Part shown: positions 24,886 to 32,422 of the stretch, one piece after another
Position numbering within the stretch: position 1 is the stretch's first letter
Layout: each line of letters begins with the position of its first letter
Source of the DNA: a virus
IMG/VR virus record: IMGVR_UViG_3300021378_000028
Location: 1 to 56,899 of that record
DNA: 56,899 nt
Direction: 5' to 3' (one strand)
Program-made: the position numbers and the translations under genes
Notes under the pieces: model-generated
Seen by the model: the letters and a program-made list of their open reading frames with translations, nothing else
Database searches by the model: none
Told to the model about the DNA's origin: nothing

Positions 24886-26348
24886 TAATACTCCCTCTTA
24901 CGGGGCCTCCATTCTAAGCCGCCCTCGTCCTCACCATGCAGCGAAATAAATCCGCCTTGACGAAAACGCATCAGTGCTAGGGTCATACTATCACAAAAGT
25001 CATCATGATCGCCATTAGGAAATGAAACTACTTCCTCAACGACCTCGTCAGCAAACTTTTCGTGCATAGGGGCCCACACAATTTCTGCTTCAAACAGAGG
25101 CGCAACCATGTGCATTCTCGTTACCTTATCACTACCTTTGCCCGGTGAGAAGCCCAAGGCTGGAATACCACGAAGCCGCAACTCGTCAATAAGTGGCGTT
25201 CCCGTCGCTTTCGCTTCGACCAACACCATATCCGGCTCCCAATATTCGTGCTCCTCATAGGCAATCTCCTTTAGTTCAGGAAAGTTCCAACGACCCCTGC
25301 GGGCGTCCATAAGTATGATATGATCAGGACCACCGTCCTCGGGCTTGAATACCCCCCAAGTCGTGATCGCACTGTAATCCGCTGTTTCCTTCTTAGAAAA
25401 CGCCGTGTCATAAGCCTGCAAAACATAATCCAAACGAGGAATCTTTTCCTTGTCCCAGTCCTGCCACCACTCTCTCTTGATAATCGCACTCTCAGATGCA
25501 GTAGGCTGCTGCTGCCACTGCGCGTTCCATTTGCCAACAGGCAAAGACGCCTTGATCGACAACAACGTATCTTTGTCCCAGAACTCCGGCCATAACGGCT
25601 TGTCGCTGGGCATAATCGCAGGAAACTCCACGACCTCCCACTGATCCGCCATCTTATCGCCAGTCTGAGCCTGCAATAAACGACCAGTAAGATCCTTCTT
25701 ACCCCAGCGAGTCATAACCAGAATAATAGAACCCCCCGGCTGCAAACGCTGCCGTGGACCAGATGTGTACCACTCATACGCGTTGTCGAACGCGCTCTCG
25801 CTTAACGCATCCTGTTCCGAATGCGGGTCATCAATGATGAGTAAATCCGCACCACGGCCCGTAATGGCCGCTCCAACACCCGCCGCAAAGTATTCAGCAC
25901 CCTTGTCAGTGCCCCACTTACCCGCGCCCTTGTTATCTTCCTTGAGGTTAGTCTCTGGAAAAACCTCTTTATACGCTGGATCATCAATCAAATCCCTTAC
26001 TTTTCTACCAAACCGTACCGCCAACTCAGTGTTGTGCGTGGCCTGAATGATTTTTAATTTCGGGTTTCTACCTAGAAACCAAGCAGGCATCAAGTAGCTT
26101 GCGAACTCCGACTTCGAATGCCGAGGAGGCATGTTAATAATTAATCGCTTGAGCTCCCCTCGTGCAACACGTTCAAGTTTTTCCGCAATAATCCGGTGAT
26201 GCCGACCCTCAATGAAGTTTTCATACACATGATGCGCAAACGGCATAAACCGTTCGGAAGCCTCCTCCCGTAAATCCAGCGTCTTTTTGGCTTCCGTTAA
26301 CGCCAGTATCTCTTTTAACGCGTCTTCCGGTAAAGCCTGTAGATTCAT
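24882..26348 (-). CDS. terL: Large terminase subunit
   Basis: The 488-aa protein has the ATPase core: atypical Walker A MPPRHSKSE (73-81), a VRFGRKVRDL segment, Walker B LLIIDDP (169-175) with the acidic pair, and LVMTRWGKKD (coupling motif). The C-terminal half has YDTAFSKK and DHDDFCDSM acidic residues expected of the RNase-H-like nuclease. It packages DNA into the prohead with the portal. The small subunit is not adjacent (33512-34186). Confidence 0.93.
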   Translation of the reverse strand: MNLQALPEDALKEILALTEAKKTLDLREEASERFMPFAHHVYENFIEGRHHRIIAEKLERVARGELKRLIINMPPRHSKSEFASYLMPAWFLGRNPKLKIIQATHNTELAVRFGRKVRDLIDDPAYKEVFPETNLKEDNKGAGKWGTDKGAEYFAAGVGAAITGRGADLLIIDDPHSEQDALSESAFDNAYEWYTSGPRQRLQPGGSIILVMTRWGKKDLTGRLLQAQTGDKMADQWEVVEFPAIMPSDKPLWPEFWDKDTLLSIKASLPVGKWNAQWQQQPTASESAIIKREWWQDWDKEKIPRLDYVLQAYDTAFSKKETADYSAITTWGVFKPEDGGPDHIILMDARRGRWNFPELKEIAYEEHEYWEPDMVLVEAKATGTPLIDELRLRGIPALGFSPGKGSDKVTRMHMVAPLFEAEIVWAPMHEKFADEVVEEVVSFPNGDHDDFCDSMTLALMRFRQGGFISLHGEDEGGLEWRPRKREYY

Positions 26349-27307
26349 CGACGTACCTGCATAATCCCCGTATTAGCTCCAGCCAAACCGGACTGCTGCC
26401 GTTGCTGCTGTGGGCCGCGCATCATCTGATTCATCTGCGTTAATTGCTGCTGAATTGGATTTGGAGCCATGGGTTGTAACGGAGTTGGTATAAAATTGCC
26501 TATAGGTTGTGTGTAACCAGGGTTTCCACCCGGCGTCACGTTCATCGGATCAGGTAACTCATACGTCGGAGCAGACGGCGAATCAGGAAGTAACCCAGTA
26601 TCAGGATCAATCACACACATCATCTGATCTTCGTCGTACACATACCCATCAGGACATGGATCCGCGGGCCCAGCAGCTTCCATCGGGGCAGGAGAATCAT
26701 CATCCCCACTACCCATACCAGCCATAATCGACTCGCGCTTCTGAACCTGCATTGGATCCTCGTCCAACGTGTTCTCGTCCTTCGTATTGTACGACATGCC
26801 CAACGCGTTATACGAATACGTCCGACCCTCAGAATCTCGATACACAGGCTTGCCGTCAATAATATTCACAATCGGATCATCCGACCGCGCACCGCCAAGA
26901 TACCCAAGCGTCCTCTGAGGAGCACTCGTCAGAATCGCAGATAGACCTTCCTGCTTTGCCGCTGGTAAAGTTAAAAAATCCGAAGAGTATTCATCCGTCC
27001 GACCAGAAGATACCGCTGGATAAAGCTGCTCAAACGTGGGCTTGTTACCCTCAGAATAACTAAAACCCGTAATCTTCCCTTTGTCATCCCGCTCAACAAT
27101 ATCAGGCCGAGCTAGAGGACGAACAGTAGCCGTTTTAGGCAATCCCGTAGAACCTGAGTCCGAACCCGAAGGCGGATTGTTCGCCGTATACCTATCCGCT
27201 GCGGCCTGCCCTTGATTATTCGCAATCGTACTAGCTGTACGCTCGTGGTACGCGTCGTCCTTTTTCCTAAGTCCAAGGCCCATGGTTATATCGTCGTATA
27301 AACTCAT
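26345..27307 (-). CDS. 320-aa low-complexity virion protein
   Basis: The protein is polar and disordered-looking: SSGRTDEYSSDFLTLPAAKQ, then a DPCPDGYVYDEDQMMCV cysteine segment, and a Gln/Met/Pro-rich C-terminus (NPIQQQLTQMNQMMRGPQQQ). The CPDGYVYD..MMC box resembles short EGF- or chitin-binding-like loops but has too few cysteines to call. It is likely a structural protein; the gene is between two other low-complexity genes at the start of the late arm. Confidence 0.7.
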   Translation of the reverse strand: MSLYDDITMGLGLRKKDDAYHERTASTIANNQGQAAADRYTANNPPSGSDSGSTGLPKTATVRPLARPDIVERDDKGKITGFSYSEGNKPTFEQLYPAVSSGRTDEYSSDFLTLPAAKQEGLSAILTSAPQRTLGYLGGARSDDPIVNIIDGKPVYRDSEGRTYSYNALGMSYNTKDENTLDEDPMQVQKRESIMAGMGSGDDDSPAPMEAAGPADPCPDGYVYDEDQMMCVIDPDTGLLPDSPSAPTYELPDPMNVTPGGNPGYTQPIGNFIPTPLQPMAPNPIQQQLTQMNQMMRGPQQQRQQSGLAGANTGIMQVRR

Positions 27308-29205
27308 TATTTTACCCCTCCTATGGCCGGAAGTCCGTAGCTGGCAGAGGGTATTTCTACCCCATATTCAGCGTTTAAAGCATCAAAATAGGGGTTAAAT
27401 GACTGATTTAAGTCAAATCCACCCTGTGACATCCCCATCTGAGGACCCGCAAATATATCAGTGTAATCCGTCGTACCATACGCATCAGGCCCCATCTGAC
27501 CACCCATCGGAGTAGGCTGGAAAACATTCGGATCAAATCCACCCGTGAAATCTATAGGCTTCAAGCTATACTGCCCAGGATCAAGGGCCGTGGAACTCAA
27601 AGCATCCATCGCCTGCGTATAAGCTGGCTGCGTAGGCGCCTGTATAGAGCCCAATCCAGACGAAATCCGCTTCTCACGGTCCGCTGCGTTATCTGCCAAG
27701 AACGCACGAGACTGAACACCTCGAGCATCCCGACGTAAACCCTCCGCAACACCACGTTCAGCGTCCAAATCAGCCAACGTCTTCGTCTGAGTACCCGTCA
27801 ACGTAGCAAAATCATCGCTCAACGTGTCATAATCCGTGCTCAAAGTACCGTAATTACCAAATAACTCGTCATACGTCCCTTTTAACGCAGTCTTATCCTT
27901 GTCCAACTGGTCGTAATTATCCTGCAACGTACCCAAATTACCAATCGCAGTGTTGTAATCCGTGGTCATCGTTCCGTAATTAGACGTAAGCGTGTCATAC
28001 AACCCACTTAACGTGTCATACTCACCAGCCTTCGCATCCAAATCCGCCTTGGTCGTGCCCTGTAACTCCTCAAGAGTCCCATATTGACCGCTCAACGTGT
28101 CATAAGTGCCCTGCAACGTACCATAATCCGTGGTCAACGAACCGTAATCCCCGAACAAAGTATCAAACTCGCCCTGCAAATCGCCCATCTCACCAACAGT
28201 GGAGTTGTACGTCCCCTCTAAAACACCATACGCGTCCTCCGCAGCCTTCAACTTCTCCTTGGTGTCCTCAATCGCTACAGCCTGATTGTAGTTGTAACCC
28301 AAACTTGTCGAATCATCCGACGTATCGTAATCATAACCCATCTCATCCAACAGATTTTTATAACGATCACGCTCGCGAACCTCGGCCAACAAATCAACCA
28401 ACTGACCAGAAGTCATACTCGAGTCATAAGTGGACCCATAACCAAGATCCGAAATCGCCGTCGCCGCGTTGCTACGATCCCGAGCCTCAATGTACTGATT
28501 CAAGTAGCTGTTTATATCAGCGTCATCCCCAGGCAACAAATTGTCGTACCCAAGACCCGAAATCCGATTCTGAAACTCCCCGTACAACTCGTTGTTGTAA
28601 TCGTCCTGAGTCCGATAAGAACGACCCGTGTAATCAATAGTCTGCTGACCACCAAACGTATCGTTGAAACTGTAAATCTGATCAGAACCTGGAGTGTAAA
28701 TCCCCGGATCATACGAACTAAACGTCGTATATGAAGAATCATCCTCACCCATCCAATCAGGCCGCTGATTCAATATCGCATTCGTCTGGCTCTTGTACCG
28801 CTGATATTGAGATCCGTAACCCGCGTTCTTTACATCATCACTCTCATTAGACAACCAACTGTCAAAATCCGTCGTACCCTCACGAAGACGCTGGTCATAA
28901 AACGAACGATCATCGTTCTTCATATCCGCGTCAGTAGCGTGAATCTTCTGCGTATAACCAGATACAACATGCTCCGGTATATACGAACCACGCTCCTCCG
29001 CCGTTAATCCAAACTGATCCTCGTTTAAATAATTTACATAACTACCAAACTTGTCATTAAAATCAGCGTCCGGCTTGTTCGCAGCACTCCATGTCGCAAA
29101 ATCATCAGGAGTCGGTATTACAGGAGCCGCCGCTTTTTTACCGCCGCCACCAAAAACCTCTTTTAATATCGCTCCGCCAATAACCGCCGCAAAGAAATTA
29201 AACAT
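27307..29205 (-). CDS. 632-aa protein with (YGTL/YDTL) heptad repeats
   Basis: Started at MFNFFAAVIGGAILKEVFGG (ATG at 29205 with CGGAG nine bases upstream); the upstream TTG is weaker. A hydrophobic N-terminus is followed by a Tyr/Asp-rich region and, at about 340-490, a long run of ~7-residue repeats (YGTLxxxYDTLxxxYGTL). The repeats should form a long coiled coil or rod. C-terminal ~120 residues are Gly/Pro-rich. An internal virion or injection protein is likely; not recognised. Confidence 0.72.
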   Translation of the reverse strand: MFNFFAAVIGGAILKEVFGGGGKKAAAPVIPTPDDFATWSAANKPDADFNDKFGSYVNYLNEDQFGLTAEERGSYIPEHVVSGYTQKIHATDADMKNDDRSFYDQRLREGTTDFDSWLSNESDDVKNAGYGSQYQRYKSQTNAILNQRPDWMGEDDSSYTTFSSYDPGIYTPGSDQIYSFNDTFGGQQTIDYTGRSYRTQDDYNNELYGEFQNRISGLGYDNLLPGDDADINSYLNQYIEARDRSNAATAISDLGYGSTYDSSMTSGQLVDLLAEVRERDRYKNLLDEMGYDYDTSDDSTSLGYNYNQAVAIEDTKEKLKAAEDAYGVLEGTYNSTVGEMGDLQGEFDTLFGDYGSLTTDYGTLQGTYDTLSGQYGTLEELQGTTKADLDAKAGEYDTLSGLYDTLTSNYGTMTTDYNTAIGNLGTLQDNYDQLDKDKTALKGTYDELFGNYGTLSTDYDTLSDDFATLTGTQTKTLADLDAERGVAEGLRRDARGVQSRAFLADNAADREKRISSGLGSIQAPTQPAYTQAMDALSSTALDPGQYSLKPIDFTGGFDPNVFQPTPMGGQMGPDAYGTTDYTDIFAGPQMGMSQGGFDLNQSFNPYFDALNAEYGVEIPSASYGLPAIGGVK

Positions 29206-29284
29206 CAGATAAAACTCCGGTCCACACTCCAACTGTTAAACGCTTCTAACATACGTCCACCAACAAATCTACCTCGCTCCTCGG

Positions 29285-29941
29285 TCAAGCGTAATACCCA
29301 CGAGCAGCACCACCAAACGGACTAGCCTGCTGAGGTTGAGCATAAACCTGCTGCTGCCTGTTCTGAGGTTGAGCCGCACCCAACTGATTAATATATCCAC
29401 CACGGTTAGCCGTCGGACCCTCAAAAGTAGCCTGACCAACACTCGGCATCACTCCAAACTGCCTCTGAGGCATCTGACCATAAGCCTGCTGAGAACCATA
29501 ACCACCACCCATCTGCTGCATCCCGCCACCACCAGCAAAAGCCTGCGATAACAAAGCAACCAACATCTGCATCGTGTTGTTCCCCATCTGCTGATGACCA
29601 AAACCACCACCATAACCACCCTGCTGCATCGGATGACGCATCATCGGAACCTGCCGCTGCATCTGCATAGGTGCCTGACCCATGATCCCACGCTGCTGCT
29701 GACGCATCATCTGCATCATCTGCTGACGTTGCTGCTGCTCCTGCTGATGACTCTGATACGCATCACTCGACGTAAACGCAGTCTGTAACTCATTCAAACG
29801 AGCTAACTCATCCTCAGTAGGACCCAAACTCCGCTGATACTCCTGTAAAGCCATGTAATCAGCATTGTCCGCAAACGGATTCGCAGGACGCTGCGGCGCA
29901 GCCATCAAACCACCCATCTGATTTATCTGTGCAAAAGACAT
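29285..29941 (-). CDS. 218-aa Gln/Met-rich virion protein, first gene of late arm
   Basis: Sequence is heavily Gln, Met, Gly and Tyr (QQEQQQRQQMMQMMRQQQRG, then GGYGGGFGHQQMG). The ATG has a GGAGCGAGG site. It is the most upstream gene of the leftward arm, so the first made. The composition looks like a low-complexity, possibly condensate-forming or adhesive structural protein. No family is recognised. Confidence 0.7.
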   Translation of the reverse strand: MSFAQINQMGGLMAAPQRPANPFADNADYMALQEYQRSLGPTEDELARLNELQTAFTSSDAYQSHQQEQQQRQQMMQMMRQQQRGIMGQAPMQMQRQVPMMRHPMQQGGYGGGFGHQQMGNNTMQMLVALLSQAFAGGGGMQQMGGGYGSQQAYGQMPQRQFGVMPSVGQATFEGPTANRGGYINQLGAAQPQNRQQQVYAQPQQASPFGGAARGYYA

Positions 29942-30097
29942 GATCCTCGCTCCTCGGTTGTTGAATGCAGTTTATAACAAACCCAAATGAAAATATAGGG
30001 GCGATTTTTCTCGGTACTTGTGCACTGGATACAAGTCCAATGAAATTACCCCCGAATGATTTTACAAAACCATGTATATAAGTCGCATATAGCAGCA

Positions 30098-30158
30098 GCA
30101 CCCCCCTAAAAGGGGGGTGCGGGGGTCGGCGCCCGCGTCGCGGGCGGGCGCGGGCGGG
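30098..30158 (+). other. GC tract with G-quadruplex motif
   Basis: After the GCACCCCCC-TAAAA-GGGGGGTGC hairpin comes a tract nearly all G and C. GGGCGGGCGCGGGCGGG at 30142-30158 has four G triplets with loops of 1, 3 and 1 base, a canonical quadruplex pattern on the plus strand. Nothing else in the window looks like this. It may pause polymerases or helicases in the control region; the effect is inferred. Confidence 0.6.
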
Positions 30159-30233
30159 CGGAGTAACACCCAAAGATGGCGCCGGATGGATGAAATTAAT
30201 TGATAAAAATTGTAATTAATTGCGTTTTAGGTG

Positions 30234-30272
30234 TTGACTATCTGATATCTATGCCCTACATCTATAGATGTA
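30234..30272 (+). promoter_or_regulatory. Early promoter candidate with operator palindrome
   Basis: TTGACT (30234-30239) lies 17 bases before TACATC, and the TACATCTATAGATGTA palindrome (30257-30272) is a perfect 16-mer overlapping the expected -10 position and start site. The gene at 30306 starts 33 bases later with GGAAAG. A repressor dimer binding here would block early transcription. The -10 match is weak, so this may be a phage-specific promoter. Confidence 0.5.
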
Positions 30273-30305
30273 GCAAGGACGCTACGGTCAATAAAGGAAA
30301 GAAAG

Positions 30306-30536
30306 ATGGACAAGATTGAAACACTCGGACGGATCGCGGAGCTCGAAGCTCAGATCAAAACGGCCACCAAAGAACGCGATGAGCTGCGCGTCACAGCAGT
30401 AGCCAATAGCTGGGCTACATGGTCATACACGGTTCGGATGAGCGCACCATCGCTGGCATGGTGGAAAGAGAACCGCCCAACAGTGTGGAAGAAATACGCT
30501 AAGGAAACATCTGTTAAGAAGTTCACACTGGTATAA
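30306..30536 (+). CDS. 76-aa first early gene product
   Basis: MDKIETLGRIAELEAQIKTA begins a helical, likely coiled-coil segment; the C-terminal half has WATWSYTVRMSAPSLAWWKE with many Trp. It is the first gene of the early arm, preceded by GGAAAGAAAG. First-transcribed early genes often act against host functions, but nothing specific is visible. Confidence 0.75.
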   Translation: MDKIETLGRIAELEAQIKTATKERDELRVTAVANSWATWSYTVRMSAPSLAWWKENRPTVWKKYAKETSVKKFTLV

Positions 30537-30542
30537 TTCAAC

Positions 30543-30560
30543 GGGGGGCGGTTGCCCCCC
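30543..30560 (+). terminator. Hairpin between early genes (possible attenuator)
   Basis: GGGGGGC-GGTT-GCCCCCC forms a perfect 7-bp stem with a 4-base loop just after the stop at 30536. There is no U-run after it, so it is better seen as an attenuator or mRNA-stabilising structure than a classic terminator. Confidence 0.5.
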
Positions 30561-30582
30561 ACATTCAACAAAGGAAAGAAAG

Positions 30583-30753
30583 ATGGACAATAAAACTAAA
30601 ACAATCAAACCCCACGGGTTTTTCAACACTCCAGAGTCATTTGATGTGATCGAGGATTGGATCAATCGGCACCCCAAAGAGGATCGAATCCACTTGATGA
30701 CAGCTGCGATGATGACTTGGAACTATGCCTGCAAAGTAGCAAACGACGAATAA
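30583..30753 (+). CDS. 56-aa early protein
   Basis: The frame opens at an ATG after GGAAAGAAAG, whose leader and first codons are almost identical to those at 30306 (see findings). The product, MDNKTKTIKPHGFFNTPESF..., ends TWNYACKVANDE and contains a central EDWINRHPKEDR. It is small and soluble, with no motif for a function. The layout is clean between two hairpins, supporting a real gene. Confidence 0.7.
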   Translation: MDNKTKTIKPHGFFNTPESFDVIEDWINRHPKEDRIHLMTAAMMTWNYACKVANDE

Positions 30754-30761
30754 ACAGACTT

Positions 30762-30785
30762 GTAGCCCAGTACCATCTGGGCTAC
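30762..30785 (+). terminator. Strong 9-bp hairpin after the 56-aa gene
   Basis: GTAGCCCAG-TACCAT-CTGGGCTAC is a perfect 9-bp stem. The downstream sequence ACTCTACTTGTTC is not a clean U-run, so termination may be partial. It sits between stop at 30753 and the start at 30819. Confidence 0.55.
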
Positions 30786-30818
30786 ACTCTACTTGTTCAA
30801 TTAGGAAAGGAAAGAACA

Positions 30819-31046
30819 ATGACTAGATCAATCAACACGATTGCAAAAGAGATTAGCGCAGACTGGAAGAAAGTCTACTTCGGCGCAGCGCCTTATCTGG
30901 ACGCGATGCACTCCCTTAACAGCATAGAAGACAATTACATCTATGATAGCGGCAAATCAGTCGTGCGTTACTTTCTGGCGAACGCTGGAACATGGCGCGG
31001 AGACACCGCCCGTCGCGTCAAGACTGAATTAAAGGCTATGCTCTAA
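30819..31046 (+). CDS. 75-aa early protein
   Basis: Started at MTRSINTIAKEISADWKKVY; the GGAAAGGAAAG leader precedes this ATG, whereas longer in-frame starts have none. The product contains VYFGAAPYLDAMHSLNSIED and ends RRVKTELKAML. It is a compact helical protein of a type seen in roseophage-like genomes. Function unknown. Confidence 0.72.
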   Translation: MTRSINTIAKEISADWKKVYFGAAPYLDAMHSLNSIEDNYIYDSGKSVVRYFLANAGTWRGDTARRVKTELKAML

Positions 31047-31055
31047 TCAAACCCC

Positions 31056-31103
31056 GCCCCTGGCTGCTCCGATATCTGGAGTCTACGCGCCAGGGGCTTT
31101 TCT
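31056..31103 (+). terminator. Branched terminator
   Basis: GCCCCTGG (31056-31063) pairs with CCAGGGGC (31090-31097), with an internal hairpin CTCC...GGAG inside the loop, followed by TTTTCT. It lies after the stop at 31046 and shortly before the next gene. Confidence 0.7.
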
Positions 31104-31121
31104 ATAAGGAAGGAAAGAACA

Positions 31122-31214
31122 ATGGAAACTATATGGAACATCACGCTGGGCTTTGTCATGGGCTTGATCATTGCAACCGTGCTCTTCGGGCCCATCATCA
31201 TGGGCTGGATATAA
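31122..31214 (+). CDS. 30-aa single-TM peptide
   Basis: The frame reads METIWNITLGFVMGLIIATV followed by LFGPIIMGWI, nearly all hydrophobic: a one-pass membrane peptide. The GGAAGGAAAG leader precedes the ATG, the same as other early genes. It is too small to detect homology by eye. It could modify the host membrane, for example superinfection exclusion; that is inference. Confidence 0.6.
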   Translation: METIWNITLGFVMGLIIATVLFGPIIMGWI

Positions 31215-31218
31215 CGCC

Positions 31219-31524
31219 ATGAAAATCACAAGCACAATCGAAAGCGGATGGCGCTACGTTTATGACGAAGACTACCAGCGAGCACAATCATATGCGGATG
31301 ATCTGGTTACCGCTGCGAGCCTTAATCAATGGCATGACAATCGAGGCACACGAGGCTGGCCCCGGGTATCACTACCCTGGGAACGAAAAGAAGATAACTT
31401 GCTGCTGCGACTACTGCGCGAGTTCGATGGGCGAGGAAAGAAAAACGTCATCGAACTATGTATCGCCCAATCGCTAGGACGCACCCCAGTATCAGTTCGC
31501 ACTCGGATCAACGCTATTCGATAA
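31219..31524 (+). CDS. 101-aa HTH-like protein
   Basis: Started at MKITSTIESGWRYVYDEDYQ, five bases after the preceding stop. The C-terminal part, NVIELCIAQSLGRTPVSVRT followed by RINAIR, has the shape of a helix-turn-helix (LGRTPVSVRTRI), as in Myb/SANT-like or sigma-region motifs. A likely DNA-binding early regulator. Alternative starts upstream lack a leader and overlap the 30-aa gene. Confidence 0.68.
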   Translation: MKITSTIESGWRYVYDEDYQRAQSYADDLVTAASLNQWHDNRGTRGWPRVSLPWERKEDNLLLRLLREFDGRGKKNVIELCIAQSLGRTPVSVRTRINAIR

Positions 31525-31571
31525 CACATAAGAATCCCCTGGCTCTTGGGCTAATGAGCCTCTTTCCTTCG

Positions 31572-31599
31572 GGCCCAGGTGCGCAGCGCCTGGGCCTTT
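31572..31599 (+). terminator. Rho-independent terminator
   Basis: GGCCCAGG-TGCGCAGCG-CCTGGGCC is a perfect 8-bp stem with TTT after it. It closes the 31219 gene's transcript and precedes the first GCGCAGG repeat cluster. Confidence 0.65.
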
Positions 31600-31609
31600 G
31601 GCGTTCGGG

Positions 31610-31669
31610 CCGCAGGGCGCAAGGCGCAAGGCTCGCTCCGCTCGCAAAAAATATGTCAAGGCGCAGGAC
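31610..31669. repeat. GCGCAGG repeat cluster 1
   Basis: Repeated GCGCAGG/GCGCAAGG elements (CCGCAGGGCGCAAGGCGCAAGG, with CAAGGCGCAGGACC after a short A-rich gap) lie between genes. The same type of cluster recurs at 32293-32351 and 33183-33276. No coding frame is convincing here. Confidence 0.75.
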
Positions 31670-31670
31670 C

Positions 31671-31698
31671 GTTGCCACTTGGCAACCTTTGGCAAGTG
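31671..31698 (+). promoter_or_regulatory. Two mutually exclusive hairpins
   Basis: GTTGCC-ACTT-GGCAAC (31671-31686) and CACTTG (31676) pairing with CAAGTG (about 31693) share bases, so both cannot form at once. This gives a possible attenuator or binding-controlled switch just upstream of the candidate promoter at 31711. Confidence 0.35.
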
Positions 31699-31710
31699 AC
31701 AAATAACTTG

Positions 31711-31762
31711 TTGACAGCTTGTTTGCTATATGCGAAGATGGGTCATAGGCAATCAGGCCTAT
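31711..31762 (+). promoter_or_regulatory. Promoter candidate with leader hairpin
   Basis: TTGACA at 31711-31716 is a consensus -35 box. A TATATG follows ten bases later, too close for a standard -10; GCTATATGCGA (31724-31734) recurs in the divergent region. Further down, ATAGGC (31745) pairs with GCCTAT (31757) as a leader hairpin before the GGAAAG site of the 31782 gene. This is the best promoter-like site in the early arm. Confidence 0.45.
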
Positions 31763-31781
31763 CTCAACAAGGAAAGATGTT

Positions 31782-31997
31782 ATGAGAAAATCTTACGTTT
31801 CAGAAACTACCCTGAAGGTTCAAGTCGAAATCGATCTGGGCGAAATCGAAAACCTGATCAGCAGCTTGAGCGATCTGGACACCGCGGAAGGTAAAAACTA
31901 CCGCGCCAAAGAACTGGTAACAAAATTGCAAAAGCTCAAGCGCGAAGCAGCCGAGGAAGCGCGGCGCGGGTTTGAGCGGATGTTAGAGCAATCTTAA
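31782..31997 (+). CDS. 71-aa coiled-coil protein
   Basis: MRKSYVSETTLKVQVEIDLG starts a beta segment followed by a charged helix (YRAKELVTKLQKLKREAAEE), probably a coiled coil. Good ribosome binding site (AAGGAAAG). It is followed directly by a strong terminator, so it is a one-gene transcript. Function unknown. Confidence 0.72.
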   Translation: MRKSYVSETTLKVQVEIDLGEIENLISSLSDLDTAEGKNYRAKELVTKLQKLKREAAEEARRGFERMLEQS

Positions 31998-32005
31998 TTA
32001 GGGAG

Positions 32006-32033
32006 GGGCGGGCCAATAAGCCCGCCCATTTTT
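32006..32033 (+). terminator. Strong terminator
   Basis: GGGCGGGC-CAATAA-GCCCGCCC is a perfect 8-bp GC stem followed by ATTTTTT. It ends the transcript of the 31782 gene. The ATG of the next gene begins at 32035, within or at the end of the U-run. Confidence 0.88.
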
Positions 32034-32034
32034 T

Positions 32035-32229
32035 ATGGCACATGGAGATCCAGCAGATCGAGGCGGCGCCGATGCTTACTATGGCAGGCTAGTCGATCCG
32101 CATTACTGGCCCGAGGGAACGTACAACGGAACCCGGATCGAGCGAGACAAGATGACTAAAACCCAGATAGAAGACTATCTCAAAGCTTACGAAAAGCAGG
32201 ACTTCTTTAAAGACTGGGGATATGAATGA
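32035..32229 (+). CDS. 64-aa conserved phage protein
   Basis: MAHGDPADRGGADAYYGRLV..., with WPEGTYNGTRIERD and EDYLKAYEKQDFFKDWGYE. This pattern (GGADxYYGR...PH...GTY) matches a small conserved phage protein I recognise, which supports the frame. Its ATG starts two bases after the terminator at 32006-32033, so no Shine-Dalgarno fits and it may be translated as a leaderless or read-through mRNA. Confidence 0.65.
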   Translation: MAHGDPADRGGADAYYGRLVDPHYWPEGTYNGTRIERDKMTKTQIEDYLKAYEKQDFFKDWGYE

Positions 32230-32233
32230 CGCC

Positions 32234-32254
32234 AGGGCCCTTCGGGGCCCTTTC
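32234..32254 (+). terminator. TTCG-loop terminator
   Basis: AGGGCCC-TTCG-GGGCCCT (32234-32251) is a 7-bp stem, TTCG loop. It nests within a larger CGCCAGGGC/GCCCTGGCG pairing (32230-32270). It follows the stop at 32229 and precedes repeat cluster 2. Confidence 0.65.
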
Positions 32255-32292
32255 GCGTCGCGCCCTGGCGCTGCGACGTAAAACAGAAAAGA

Positions 32293-32351
32293 CAAGGCGC
32301 AGGGCGCAGGGCGCAAGGCGCAGGATCGACGCGCAGGACGCAAGGCGCAGG
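32293..32351. repeat. GCGCAGG repeat cluster 2
   Basis: Four to six copies of GGCGCAGG, GGCGCAAGG and GACGCAAGG in tandem, including TCGACGCGCAGGACGC (32326-32341), which is repeated exactly in cluster 3 at 33248-33263. It lies directly upstream of a promoter-like TTGCGG...TAAACT before the 32423 gene. Confidence 0.78.
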
Positions 32352-32422
32352 AAAAATAAAACTTGCGGACCACTTACAATCTGCTAAACTCTAAGCATTC
32401 AACAGAGAAGGAAACAAACACC

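Larger units (their letters stand above)
29942..30305. promoter_or_regulatory. Divergent control region between the arms
   Basis: This 364-bp gene-free stretch separates the leftward late arm from the rightward early arm. It holds, left to right: TATAAA at 29971-29976 (minus sense) 30 bases before the late start; a hairpin GCACCCCCC/GGGGGGTGC (30098-30120); a ~60-base GC tract with a G-quadruplex motif (30142-30158) and an 8-bp GCCCGCG palindrome (30130-30146); an AT-rich patch with two AATTAATTG copies (30194-30223); TTGACT at 30234-30239; and a 16-bp palindrome at 30257-30272. Both transcription units start here. It is the best candidate for the promoter pair and perhaps an origin. Confidence 0.65.

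Noticed and set aside
30130-30160. Rho-independent terminator in the GC tract
   Set aside because: There is no T-run on either strand after the palindrome, so a structural or quadruplex role fits better.
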